Source of the DNA: Vulcanococcus sp.
Lineage (GTDB): Bacteria; Cyanobacteriota; Cyanobacteriia; PCC-6307; Cyanobiaceae
Length of the DNA: 64,000 nt
Assembly: GCA_019264575.1 (NCBI GenBank)
Contig: JAHUZV010000022.1
Span: 39,509-103,508 of the forward strand
Reading direction: 5' to 3'
In this document: piece after piece, positions 52,627 through 61,254 of the stretch
How the letters are laid out: every line of letters starts with the position of its first letter
How positions within the stretch are numbered: position 1 is the stretch's first letter
Notes under the pieces: model-generated
What the model saw: the letters and a program-made list of their open reading frames with translations, nothing else
The model's database searches: none
Told to the model about the DNA's origin: nothing
Position numbers and translations under genes: made by a program

Positions 52627-53538
52627 TCAGAAGAAGGTCAGGGTGGAGGAGGAGCGGAGCAAAAACCCGTGGTCATGCTGTGCGCTCCAGCGCAGCTTGC
52701 CTGTGTCGAGATCCAGGATGGTCCAGCGATCTTCAGGCACCAGCCACTGGAGCACAGGCTTGAAACCGGCCTGCTGCAGGCGAGGCAGCCATGTGGAGGC
52801 TGCCCACTTCCAGCCTGGGTAGCGCGTGTCGGTATACGACGCCGGAACGACCTGAATCGCAATGAGATCGCTGGGGTGGTCGATGAGCGGAACACGATCG
52901 AGCAGGAGCCAAGGCGTGGCTTTGAACAACTGGAGCATCGGCTGCCAATCCTCCAGGTATTGCAGGCTGCAACTGGCGAACACAAGATCGATACCGGCAT
53001 TCACCACCTCAGCGGCTTGATCGGTGAAGCGGAGGGTGGTGCCGTTCGGGCGATCACACTCAAATTCAGCGTTGCCGGCCGTGGCTACGGCTGTGGTTTC
53101 GCATACCGTCCACTGCAGGCGACACCAAGGCCAGAAGGGCTCAAGGGCATGGAAATGGCTGCCTAAGGCCCCACCAAAATCAAGAACGCGAAGCTGGGAC
53201 GGCTGGCCAAGCTCCAGCCATGCATGCTGCAGGGCAGCGAGCTGGCGAATGGTGTAGGCGCCAATCAGCTGGCTTGGTTTGGATGGAAGCTGTCGGCGAT
53301 AGCGCTCCACCACAGAGCTGGCTTGGTATGCGTCGCCACAGCAGCGTTCAGCCTCTGCCCAGTTTGGAAGGGGGGCGTAGTAGCCAGGAGAAACAAAAAA
53401 TGACTCTGGTGACAGCTGCGTGTGTAGGCGCTCAGCGAGTTCGCCTATGCTCAAAGGTGTAGAGGCACCGCGGCGCATCAGCCATTCAGCCTCTTGCAGG
53501 CGCCCTGCAGCCAGCAAATCAGCGACGGATAGCGTCAC
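52627..53538 (-). CDS. TIGR04325-like putative methyltransferase
   Basis: 303 residues. LRVLDFGGALGSHFHALEPF is the hallmark glycine loop of the TIGR04325 family of putative SAM-dependent methyltransferases found in polysaccharide loci. FASCSLQYLEDWQPMLQLFK is the following conserved block. The N-terminal ~40 residues carry a short helical segment (VADLLAAGRLQEAEWLMRRG). Overlaps the epimerase gene by 4 bp. Substrate unknown; context points to a surface glycan. Confidence 0.8.
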   Translation of the reverse strand: MTLSVADLLAAGRLQEAEWLMRRGASTPLSIGELAERLHTQLSPESFFVSPGYYAPLPNWAEAERCCGDAYQASSVVERYRRQLPSKPSQLIGAYTIRQLAALQHAWLELGQPSQLRVLDFGGALGSHFHALEPFWPWCRLQWTVCETTAVATAGNAEFECDRPNGTTLRFTDQAAEVVNAGIDLVFASCSLQYLEDWQPMLQLFKATPWLLLDRVPLIDHPSDLIAIQVVPASYTDTRYPGWKWAASTWLPRLQQAGFKPVLQWLVPEDRWTILDLDTGKLRWSAQHDHGFLLRSSSTLTFF

Positions 53539-54539
53539 ATGTAGTGCTCCAGCTCAGCAGCGTAGTAAGCCAGGGTTCGTCGAAGGCCTTCACGCAAGCC
53601 CACTTGGGGCTGCCAGCCCAGCTGCTGGCGAATTTTGCGATCGTCAGCGTAGTAATCGCCGATGTCGATCTTCTTGCGCTCAGCCGGGTAATCACGCAGC
53701 AAAAAGGGATCCGCGGCTAAGGGAAGATCAAGATCGCGTGCTGCGGCGACCAATGTTTCGGCTGTTTCTAGGAGACTGACGGGTTCGCCGCATCCGCCAA
53801 GATTGTAGATCTGACCGATAGCGGCGTCGCTATTAGCTGCGAGCTGAAGAGCGCTGACGCAGTCATCCACATAGGTGTAATCCCGCAACTGCTCACCATC
53901 CCATACCTCAAACGGCCGGCCTTGCAGCAGATTGCGGATCCAGACACCTAAAAAGGTCTGCCGCGCATCCTTAATGCGCATACGCGGCCCATAGGTATTG
54001 GTCAGCCGGAGTACTGTCGAGCGAATGCCATAAACCTGGGTATAGAGAAGGTGGTACTGCTCACCAGCGAGCTTGTTGATGCCATTCACATCCACTGGTT
54101 GCAGGGGGTGGGCTTCATCAACGGGGAGATAATTTGGCTTTCCGTAAATCTGGCGGGTTGATGCAAACACAATACGAACATCTGGAGCGACCTGACGACA
54201 CACTTCCAGTAGTGAAAGCTGGGCTCTGGCATTGATGTCGAGATCCGTATAGGGATCAGTCATAGAGTCCATATGACTTGTCTGGCCGGCAAGGTTGTAA
54301 ATCAACCCAGCCCCACTTAGCAGTACCTTGAGAGAATGCTGGTCTCGCACATCAGAAATGTTGACGCGCAGTGAACGGTCATCAACGAAATGTGAGAGGT
54401 TATGAAGGTTGCCGCCGTAGCTGGGGTTCAGGCTGTCAACCAGTGTGATGGTTTGTCCTTGGTCAGCCAAAGTAATGGCCAGGGAGCTGCCAATGAAACC
54501 CAAGCCGCCACTGATCAAAGTCAAAGTGGAGTAGTCCAT
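53535..54539 (-). CDS. NAD-dependent nucleotide-sugar epimerase/dehydratase
   Basis: A 334-residue extended SDR. NAD-binding LISGGLGFIGSSLAITLADQ at residues 8-27, LIYNLAGQTSHMDSMTDPYT, the catalytic region ASTRQIYGKPNYLPVDEAHP, the Tyr-Lys-type GINKLAGEQYHLL (Tyr replaced by Ile at the usual YxxxK position as aligned here) and TNTYGPRMRIKDARQTFLG. The apparent lack of the catalytic Tyr is odd and needs alignment. It ends the surface-glycan cluster and is separated by a 380-bp gap from the phosphonate operon. Confidence 0.85.
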   Translation of the reverse strand: MDYSTLTLISGGLGFIGSSLAITLADQGQTITLVDSLNPSYGGNLHNLSHFVDDRSLRVNISDVRDQHSLKVLLSGAGLIYNLAGQTSHMDSMTDPYTDLDINARAQLSLLEVCRQVAPDVRIVFASTRQIYGKPNYLPVDEAHPLQPVDVNGINKLAGEQYHLLYTQVYGIRSTVLRLTNTYGPRMRIKDARQTFLGVWIRNLLQGRPFEVWDGEQLRDYTYVDDCVSALQLAANSDAAIGQIYNLGGCGEPVSLLETAETLVAAARDLDLPLAADPFLLRDYPAERKKIDIGDYYADDRKIRQQLGWQPQVGLREGLRRTLAYYAAELEHYM

Positions 54540-54919
54540 TTGGTCAGTTTCCTAGCGGCGCCTGACGAGCCCAACTCATGGGCAGCAACGCTGTTCTGGA
54601 GGAAAATGAATCCATCTCAAGCCTCATTGTGGGGATACGGTTGTTGCTGTGGGTTCATAGCCAAATCTCATGGCCGCATATTTTTTGTAATCGTACCAAT
54701 TAAAGCTACAGCTGGACAGGCATCGCATCTGGCATAGAGGACGAATAGCTGGCATCCGTGTATTCCGTCTTATCGAGGTGACGCTGCCGACGACTTCCTT
54801 TGTGAGGTAGGCCAGCGAACCAACACCAAGACGCGCGGCGATCTCCTAAAGGGTGAGGCCAAGTCAAATTGAGCTGGATCTGCGGACACCAGCACTAGGC
54901 AATTGCCTCCCATTCTTTA
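54540..54919. other. Gap between the epimerase and phosphonate operon
   Basis: 380 bp without an intact gene. The only recognised content is a decayed purF fragment at 54795-54857. The rest is AT-richer sequence with no clear promoter or terminator. Confidence 0.5.
54795..54857 (-). pseudogene. Relic of a purF 3' segment
   Basis: Minus-strand translation reads LTL[21 protein letters not shown]. The intact purF in this window (14480-14540) reads [21 protein letters not shown] at the same place. The match, including a GAG-to-TAG change, identifies a short decayed piece of a PurF-like gene. Upstream and downstream sequence loses similarity within a few codons. It may be a scar of an integration or recombination event next to the phosphonate operon. 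Confidence 0.55.
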
Positions 54920-55318
54920 TTATAGATTAATACAAGAGTCTCCAGCAGTCCTTAATACTTTGACTCGAAGTAACGAGCTGCTGATCCCAGATGTACGCGG
55001 CAAGATCAAGAGACGCTTACTTGAAACAGGATTGCTATTATCATCGCCATGAACAAGTAGATCAATTTTGTGCTGATCTAAAAAGGATTCTTCAATAAGC
55101 CATGGCGAAGCAACAACCTCATCGACGAACCTTACTGATTCAAGAATCTCGCGTCTACATGAGAAATCTAGCTCAGGCTCATATCCTTTCTTGGCGTGAA
55201 TTTCTTGGTCTGTTGTAAGTGCAACGATAACATAGCCATATTTACTGGCCTCTCGGAGCAAGCGTATATGTCCATGATGAATAAGCGTCGCGGACATGTC
55301 AACCATGATACGTTTCAT
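54920..55318 (-). CDS. Cytidylyltransferase-like nucleotidyltransferase (stand-alone)
   Basis: 132 residues, the length of TagD/GCT-type cytidylyltransferases. The HxGH nucleotide site is in LIHHGHIRLL (residues ~12-16) and the second signature is RTSGISSSLL. The fold matches enzymes that form CDP- or CMP-activated small molecules. Last gene of the four-gene phosphonate operon and overlapping the aminotransferase by 4 bp. A second, related domain is fused to the mutase at 57449. It may activate 2-aminoethylphosphonate or another head group; which of the two does so is unknown. Confidence 0.82.
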   Translation of the reverse strand: MKRIMVDMSATLIHHGHIRLLREASKYGYVIVALTTDQEIHAKKGYEPELDFSCRREILESVRFVDEVVASPWLIEESFLDQHKIDLLVHGDDNSNPVSSKRLLILPRTSGISSSLLRVKVLRTAGDSCINL

Positions 55319-56313
55319 TCTAGAATCTCTAAAGTCGAAAGTATGTCACCATGGGCCTCACGTCCCAGATGAACTTCGCCGAGGTGGCAAATTACGCTTC
55401 CCCCCATTTCGGTACGCGGAATGTATAGTACTGCACGGTTGTCTTTGGACACGATCTTGCATGATAGATGCGTACACAAAAAAGGCTGGCGGCTTGGGGG
55501 CTGCGTTAAATAAGGATTCATCCTATTCATAATCGCACGTTTGTTTGCTTCTACAGTCTCTCTGAATATATCATGCTGGGTTAATACATCGTGAAGCGAA
55601 GCTATTGCATGATAGGGTCCAGTCATTAGCTTGGAGCTGTGATTTGAAATATTTAGGTAGAATGAATCAACTTCGACTGTCGGTGCTTCATGAAACGCCA
55701 CGAATGCTGCACCAGTTAACCCAAAGAGACCCTTGCATGAGCTGTAGCCAATTACGTCCGCAAGCTCATGCTGGGTTTCGAGCCCAATAGATGCAGTTGC
55801 GTCGAGCATTAGACGAGCTTTAAGGCGGTCTGAGGCTGCACGCAGCATTTGTATAGGAAGCTTGAGACCACAGCTGGTTTCTGTGTAACAGGCAAAAATC
55901 CAGTCAAAGGTTCCTTCAATATTATCAAGCCGTTCCCATTCTGTCATATGAACTTCGGTGATTTCGTTTTGTCGCTGCATTGCAGAGAGGGCCAACAAGT
56001 GCAATCTTTGGGAGTAGTAGCCAGTTTGAATTACAAGCACTCGACCGTACAGAAAATTCAAAGCCATGATCTCAAGTGCGAGACTTGCAGACCCTTGCAT
56101 CCGTACAACATTTACATGCCCAGACATCTGTCTGAGTGCTTTTATAACACTTTCCTCTACTCCAGCATAATCACTATCACCTCTGCCGAAGCATGGGCGG
56201 AGACCGGTTATGTTTTCTGGCAGAAGAGCGGCTGGTCCGGCTGTAAAGATTAATTTCGCTGAATTGCGACTAGCTACAAAGCAGTCGATCGATTTTTCTC
56301 CATCAACTTTCAT
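55315..56313 (-). CDS. Class V-type PLP aminotransferase, probable 2-aminoethylphosphonate aminotransferase
   Basis: 332 residues, somewhat shorter than PhnW-type enzymes (~360). IFTAGPAALLPENITGLRPC fits the GPxxLP start of 2-AEP and alanine-glyoxylate aminotransferases. ARLMLDATASIGLETQHELA contains the PLP-facing Asp, and GYSSCKGLFGLTGAAF contains the Schiff-base lysine. Between the phosphonopyruvate decarboxylase and cytidylyltransferase genes, it most likely converts phosphonoacetaldehyde to 2-aminoethylphosphonate. Overlaps both neighbours by 4 bp. Confidence 0.82.
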   Translation of the reverse strand: MKVDGEKSIDCFVASRNSAKLIFTAGPAALLPENITGLRPCFGRGDSDYAGVEESVIKALRQMSGHVNVVRMQGSASLALEIMALNFLYGRVLVIQTGYYSQRLHLLALSAMQRQNEITEVHMTEWERLDNIEGTFDWIFACYTETSCGLKLPIQMLRAASDRLKARLMLDATASIGLETQHELADVIGYSSCKGLFGLTGAAFVAFHEAPTVEVDSFYLNISNHSSKLMTGPYHAIASLHDVLTQHDIFRETVEANKRAIMNRMNPYLTQPPSRQPFLCTHLSCKIVSKDNRAVLYIPRTEMGGSVICHLGEVHLGREAHGDILSTLEILE

Positions 56314-57452
56314 TGGTCCATGCCCAGAAACTTCATAAACTCTTTTTTGTTATTAACGGGTGAGCACCGAGGTCGCCCTAGGTCCATTCGTGCCCCGCGC
56401 TTACAACGGATTTCCAAAAAAGCACTGTCTTTTAGTGTGAACATTCTTGCTAACTTCTCGCGTATCTCGTCACTGCTAATCGCGATATCTACATGTTTAT
56501 ACCCAAGAGCGTACGCTATGTGATCAAAGCGTAAAGTATTACCCTTGGTGGGTTGGCCGCCGACAGAATCATGTGCTTCATTATTAAGTACGATATGCAC
56601 AAGATTGGAGCAGTCCGCGCTCACAGCAAGTGATCCTGTGTGCATTAGCAAAGAGCCATCACCATCGATGCAAACGACTCGACGGTTAGGCTGAGCAAAT
56701 GCGATCCCCGCTGCAATTTGGCTTGCGTGCCCCATGCCTCCAACGGTTAAAAAATCGCGATTGTGTTGATTTCCTGTTTCTTCTCTAAGCTCATAGAGTT
56801 CTCGCGATATCATGCCAGTGGTTGAAACAATAGCGGCACTGGCTGGAACCATAGAAAGAACCTGCCGAATTGCTTCTTCTCTTCTTATCTCTACACCTAT
56901 TTGCAAAGGGAAAACGTTTTTAAATGGCGCGAAGGTATTTTTTCTGATTACCAGTGCAGTTGGTCCTTGTATTGCAAGGCAATCCAGGACGGATTGTTGA
57001 AGATACTCGCCAATGAGATGTTTACTAGCATCAACAACCCGGTATGGTATCTCAAGTATATCAAGTTGTTCTAGAGTAATCTGTCCTTGCTTTATATGCT
57101 GAGGTTCGTCATGAAGTTGAGTATTGTTAATCAACATCTCTCCACGCCAACCTATCATCAGGACCATGGGTACGGCATAGACTCTCTTGTCCGCTAGAGA
57201 AGTTATCGGATTGATGGCGTTCCCTAGGCCTGAATTCTGCATGTATACGAGAGCAGGCCGGCTTGTTGCTAGATAGTGCCCGATTGCCAAGCCGACGGCA
57301 GAGCCTTCATTGGTTGCAATGATATGTCGTTTGGGGCCGAGAACACTTGCCATGCATGCACATATATCTTTGAGCAGTGAATCAGGGACACCGGTAACGA
57401 AGTCTATTCCGCAATTCTCCATGCAATGAATGAACTCAAAGCAATCAATCAT
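56310..57452 (-). CDS. Phosphonopyruvate decarboxylase
   Basis: 380 residues, the normal length for the ThDP-dependent Ppd. The N-terminal FVTGVPDSLLKDICACMASV and IIATNEGSAVGLAIGHYLA carry the activating Glu. The C-terminal GGMGHASQIAAGIAFAQPNR and the ThDP/Mg motif GDGSLLMHTGSLAVS...LNNEAHDS are present. Ppd makes the route irreversible by decarboxylating phosphonopyruvate to phosphonoacetaldehyde. Overlaps the mutase and aminotransferase genes by 4 bp each. Composition is AT-rich compared with the chromosome. Confidence 0.93.
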   Translation of the reverse strand: MIDCFEFIHCMENCGIDFVTGVPDSLLKDICACMASVLGPKRHIIATNEGSAVGLAIGHYLATSRPALVYMQNSGLGNAINPITSLADKRVYAVPMVLMIGWRGEMLINNTQLHDEPQHIKQGQITLEQLDILEIPYRVVDASKHLIGEYLQQSVLDCLAIQGPTALVIRKNTFAPFKNVFPLQIGVEIRREEAIRQVLSMVPASAAIVSTTGMISRELYELREETGNQHNRDFLTVGGMGHASQIAAGIAFAQPNRRVVCIDGDGSLLMHTGSLAVSADCSNLVHIVLNNEAHDSVGGQPTKGNTLRFDHIAYALGYKHVDIAISSDEIREKLARMFTLKDSAFLEIRCKRGARMDLGRPRCSPVNNKKEFMKFLGMDQ

Positions 57453-58750
57453 TGTTTTGTCCCGGGAATTAACTCAAGAGCTTCATCGATGCTAATTAGC
57501 TGATCATCGACCTCGGCAGATCGCCCATTGCGCAGAATCTCTAACGCCACGCGTTCCATTGCGGGATATGCCGCACGCAGTAAATGATTAGCATAAATAA
57601 CAATATTAAATCCTGCCTCCGCAAGCTCCGCCTCAGTAACTCTATTATAACTTGTAGGCACACATACTAATGGAATATTTGGAAAGTCTTCCCTAAAGAT
57701 CCGTGCAAATTCGAACACTTCGTCAGGCTGCTTGCGCCGGCTGTGAATCATGATGCCATCTGCACCTGCATCGACGTAAGCATGAGCACGCATGAGAGCA
57801 TCCTTCATGCCTTTTTCAAGAATAAGACTTTCTATTCGCGCAATCACCATAAAATCGGAACTGATGCGACTTGCGCGCCCTGCCCGAATCTTCTCACAGA
57901 ACAGATTCGTATCTTCTTGGGTCTGAGTAACATCAGTCCCCAGCAGCGAATTCTTTTTGAGACCAGTCTTATCTTCAATAATAACAGCAGAGATGCCGAG
58001 GCGTTCGATCGAACGTACGTTGATCTCGAAGTGCTCTGGTTTGCCGCCGGTATCAAGATCCATAATGAGAGGCTTGGTGGTGACTTCAAAGATGTTATTA
58101 ATGTTTGATAAGCGGCTAGATATATCGAGGGCTTCGATATCTGGTTTTCCCATCTCGGTAGAGTCAGTAAGAGAGCTTGACCAGAAGCCGTCAAACTGTT
58201 TAATCTTGCCGCCGACAGATGTTGTCGCATTTTCTGCAATTAGTGCCGAGATCGGGCTATGTGCCTCGATAAATCTTGCAATTGGCTTTACCCTTAGCAA
58301 TCGCTTTAGGGTGCCTTTTCTTATTTCAGGAGTTGTTCCAACAACAAGTAGGCTTTCAATCATGCGACTTGAGGAGATGCCCTTCGTATAAGGCACCTCA
58401 ATAAGCTGACCCCCATACTCGGATAGCGCCTGCAAAGCTTTGTCGCGATATGGGGCTAGAGGCCCATCAAGCCAGTCATCTCCATGAATGAGAATATCCG
58501 GGCGATATTTACGAATATTTGGCCCGTAGTCCCACTCGTTCTGCGGCACAACAAGTGAAACTCCTGTAATATTCTCGAGAATTCTCTTACGCTGATCAAA
58601 ATCTAGATACGGAAGACGCTTGTAATCGGCAACCGCAGCATCAGTAAGCAAGCCAACCGTCACTTCTCCGTGCTTTCGGGCATGCTCAATGATATTTATG
58701 TGGCCATGATGAAATACATCGACTGTCATCCCTACATACACTGATCTCAT
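57449..58750 (-). CDS. Fusion: cytidylyltransferase domain + phosphoenolpyruvate mutase
   Basis: 433 residues from ATG 58750 (MRSVYVGMTVDVFHHGH). Residues ~1-130 are a nucleotidyltransferase (HHGH site; KGISSSRMIESL). Residues ~150-420 are a PEP mutase, with the diagnostic loop EDKTGLKKNSLLG (EDKxxxKxNS), LIMDLDTGGKPEHFEINVRS and ADGIMIHSRRKQPDEVFEFA. PEP mutase makes the C-P bond of nearly all natural phosphonates. An ATG at 58789 would be longer, but the -10 at 58792-58797 puts the transcript start downstream of it, and AAGG stands before 58750. The first enzyme and a possible last (CMP activation) enzyme are therefore one protein. Confidence 0.92.
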   Translation of the reverse strand: MRSVYVGMTVDVFHHGHINIIEHARKHGEVTVGLLTDAAVADYKRLPYLDFDQRKRILENITGVSLVVPQNEWDYGPNIRKYRPDILIHGDDWLDGPLAPYRDKALQALSEYGGQLIEVPYTKGISSSRMIESLLVVGTTPEIRKGTLKRLLRVKPIARFIEAHSPISALIAENATTSVGGKIKQFDGFWSSSLTDSTEMGKPDIEALDISSRLSNINNIFEVTTKPLIMDLDTGGKPEHFEINVRSIERLGISAVIIEDKTGLKKNSLLGTDVTQTQEDTNLFCEKIRAGRASRISSDFMVIARIESLILEKGMKDALMRAHAYVDAGADGIMIHSRRKQPDEVFEFARIFREDFPNIPLVCVPTSYNRVTEAELAEAGFNIVIYANHLLRAAYPAMERVALEILRNGRSAEVDDQLISIDEALELIPGTKQ

Positions 58751-58791
58751 ATCAGGCCTTTGCGAAGAAGCTTGGATACCAATTCTCAATC

Positions 58792-58800
58792 ATTATAACA
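58792..58800 (-). promoter_or_regulatory. Extended -10 promoter of the phosphonate operon
   Basis: On the minus strand TGT-TATAAT: a perfect TATAAT (58792-58797) preceded by TGn. No good -35 at 17 bp. This supports the 58750 start of the mutase gene. Confidence 0.55.
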
Positions 58801-58917
58801 TCGATTTGGGCCTTTTGGCCACGAGGCTAGGAGTTTGTCGCGTGACGTGGACCCCAGAAACTGAACCAGTCCTTATGAGAGCTTCCCAATCGGCCAGACT
58901 TGGCCAGGAGAAGCCTC

Positions 58918-59196
58918 ATGAAACGCAAGCGCCACACTCCCGAGCAGATCATTCGCAAGCTGCGCACCGCTGAGCAGCTCCTCAATCAGGGCCAAAGCGT
59001 GGCCGATGTCTGCCGTGCCCTGGAGGTGTCGGCCCCGACCTATCACCGCTGGCAGCAGCTGTACGGAGGGATGAAAGCAACCGAGGCCAAACGCCTCAAG
59101 GAACTGGAGCAGGAAAACGCCCGTCTCAAGCGCCTTCTTGCGGATGCAGAGCTGGACAAAGCGATGCTCAAGGAGTTAGCCGAGGGAAACTTCTGA
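58918..59196 (+). CDS. IS3-family transposase OrfA
   Basis: 92 residues from ATG 58918 behind an AGGAG site. The helix-turn-helix (HTPEQIIRKLRTAEQLLNQG, later CRALEVSAPTYHRWQQLYGG) binds the element's ends, and the C-terminal ENARLKRLLADAELDKAML is the leucine-zipper-like coil. It overlaps the orfB frame, which is open from at least 59187; production of OrfAB by frameshifting at the GGGAAAC region is typical for the family. Confidence 0.9.
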   Translation: MKRKRHTPEQIIRKLRTAEQLLNQGQSVADVCRALEVSAPTYHRWQQLYGGMKATEAKRLKELEQENARLKRLLADAELDKAMLKELAEGNF

Positions 59197-59924
59197 GCCC
59201 GGAGCGACGTCGCAGAGCCGTCTGTGTTCTGCAGGATCGATTCCGGGTGTCCCAGCGCCGTGCCTGCCGGTTGGCGGGTCAGAACCGCAACACTCAGCGC
59301 CGGCCGGTAGCGGTGACGGCGATTGAGGAGCAGAAGCTGCGCCGGCGCATCCGTGAACTGGCCCAGCGTCATGTTCGCTGGGGCCGGCGGCTTGTCTACC
59401 GGCGGCTCCGGTTGGAAGGCTGGACCGTCAATCACAAACGGGTGCAACGGATCTGGCGGGAGGAAGGGCTGCAGCGGCCCTTGCCTCGCCGGCGCAAGCG
59501 ATCACGTCCTCCTGGAGGCAAGCGGGAGCTGCTACGAGCTGAGTATCCCCATCACGTCTGGGCGATCGACTTCCAGTTCGACCAGACCATGGATGGGAGG
59601 ACACTCAAGTTCCTCAATGTGATCGATGAGTACAGCCGGCTCGCGCTGGCGATTCGGGTCGGTAGGCGCTGTAGGGCTGTTGAGGTGATCGACACGATCG
59701 AGGAGCTGCTCAAGCTCTACCCACCGCCCACTCATCTGCGGATGGACAACGGCCCGGAGTTCATCGCCACCGCCTTGCAGGAGTGGTGTGCCGGGAGCGG
59801 TTGCAACACGGCCTACATCCCGCCAGGATCACCCTGGGAGAATCCATTCGTGGAGTCATTCAACAGCCGGTTTAGGGATGAATTCCTGAACATTGAGCTA
59901 TTCACCTCAGTGCAGGAGGCCAAG
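59187..59924 (+). pseudogene. IS3-family transposase OrfB, 5' part (interrupted)
   Basis: Integrase-core region with RRLRLEGWTVNHKRVQRIWR, then DFQFDQTMDGRTLKFLNVID (first D), LRMDNGPEFIATALQEW (second D) and PWENPFVESFNSRFRDEFLN (E). It reaches VQEAK at 59924 and is then cut by the IS5 element. The usual start GTG is at 59247; upstream codons belong to the frameshifted OrfAB. An IS5-derived tail (GISGQQGFEG) ends the frame at 59957. Confidence 0.88.
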
Positions 59925-61145
59925 GGAATCTCTGGGCAACAGGGGTTTGAGGGCTGACTGAGCTCGACAGATTTGTTTCTTGCCTTGACGTGACTCTGGG
60001 GCGATCTCCCGATGGCTCTATCGGCTCGTTTTCACCCTCGCCTGACTGGCAGTTGAGCCTGAATTGAGGTGATTAGGCACGCCATCCCTTTGCTCATGCT
60101 GCTGCCATCAGTAACCGGCGCCGAGCAAGGAACAGATTCGTCAGTGCTGCCAGCACGTGGATCTTGCAGCGGTTCTTGACCAATCCACGTAGCCGAGTTT
60201 TCTGAAAGCCGAACTGCTGCTTGATCACCCGGAATGGGTGTTCGACTTTGGCGCGGATGTGGGCCTTGGCGGTCTCGATCAGATCCTGGAGCCTTCCATC
60301 TGGCGTATCAGGCAAGCTGCGGCGTTTGCCGGGCCGCATCGCCACTCTGAATTCCGCTGCAGCTCCTGCCATCTCGGGGCGTTTGGCGATGCCCTGGTAG
60401 CCAGCGTCGCCGTACACCACCTCCTCATCGCCATGCAGCAGCTCAGCAGCCGGGTTGAGGTCGTGAACATTGGCAGCCGTAACCACCACCGAATGGATCA
60501 GGCCGGAGTCCTTGTCCACGCCTGCGTGGACTTTCATACCGAAATACCACTGGTTGCCCTTCTTGGTCTGGTGCATTTCTGGATCGCGCTCCCCCTTTTT
60601 GTTCTTGGTGGAGCTGGGCGCTGCAATCAAGGTGGCATCCACGATCGTTCCCTGCCGCATCGTCATGCCGCGTGCACTGAGGTGGGCTTTGACGGTCTCA
60701 AAGATCTGCTCGCCCAGATCATGCTTCTCCAGCAGGTGGCGGAAGGTCAGGATCGTGGTCTCATCCGGGATGCGATCGCTGATCAGCTCGATGCCGGCAA
60801 AGCGGCGCATGGTTGGCGTCTCAATCAGAGCCTCTTCCATGGCTGGATCGCTCAGTGAGTACCACTGCTGCAGCAGGTGAATCCGGAGCATGGTGGCCAA
60901 TGGGTACGGAGGCCGGCCACCCTTCTTGCTCGCCTTGGGGTAGTGAGGTTCGATCAGGGCTATCAGCGCCGCCCAGGGCACGACAGCATCCATCTCAGAG
61001 AGGAACTTCTCGCGTTTGGTCTGCTTCTTGGCGGTGGTGAGCTCGTAATCCGAGAAGCCGAGCTGCTTGCCGCCCATCACCTCAGTCCTGGCCTGCGATC
61101 ACGGCTCCATTGTCGCGTGGAAGGCTTGGGTTTTCCAGGGCCTCC
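59925..61145. mobile_element. IS5-family element inserted in IS3 orfB
   Basis: 1221 bp, with imperfect ends GGAATCTCTGGGCAAC (left) and GGAGGCCCTGGAAAAC (right, reverse complement). It is flanked by the 4-bp duplication CAAG (59921-59924 and 61146-61149). Deleting the element and one CAAG restores the IS3 orfB reading frame perfectly. Confidence 0.85.
60094..61080 (-). CDS. IS5-family transposase
   Basis: 328 residues, an intact DDE transposase. The N-terminal DUF772-type region has KGGRPPYPLATMLRIHLLQQ; the catalytic acids lie in GTIVDATLIAAPSS, VVYGDAGYQGIAKRPEM and KVEHPFRVIKQQFGF. Transcribed opposite to the IS3 genes. Probably still active, given the clean insertion. Confidence 0.93.
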   Translation of the reverse strand: MMGGKQLGFSDYELTTAKKQTKREKFLSEMDAVVPWAALIALIEPHYPKASKKGGRPPYPLATMLRIHLLQQWYSLSDPAMEEALIETPTMRRFAGIELISDRIPDETTILTFRHLLEKHDLGEQIFETVKAHLSARGMTMRQGTIVDATLIAAPSSTKNKKGERDPEMHQTKKGNQWYFGMKVHAGVDKDSGLIHSVVVTAANVHDLNPAAELLHGDEEVVYGDAGYQGIAKRPEMAGAAAEFRVAMRPGKRRSLPDTPDGRLQDLIETAKAHIRAKVEHPFRVIKQQFGFQKTRLRGLVKNRCKIHVLAALTNLFLARRRLLMAAA

Positions 61146-61149
61146 CAAG

Positions 61150-61254
61150 GTGTTGGCTGAGCAGCACCGAGTCGAGTACAACACCTACAGACCGCACTCA
61201 GCGCTCCAGGGGCGTACGCCCCTGGAGGTCATCCAGCAATGGAAAGCGGCCTGA
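61150..61254 (+). pseudogene. IS3-family transposase OrfB, 3' end
   Basis: Continues VLAEQHRVEYNTYRPHSALQ to a stop at 61252-61254, the classic C-terminus of IS3 OrfB. In frame with the 5' part once the IS5 element and one target copy are removed. Confidence 0.88.
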
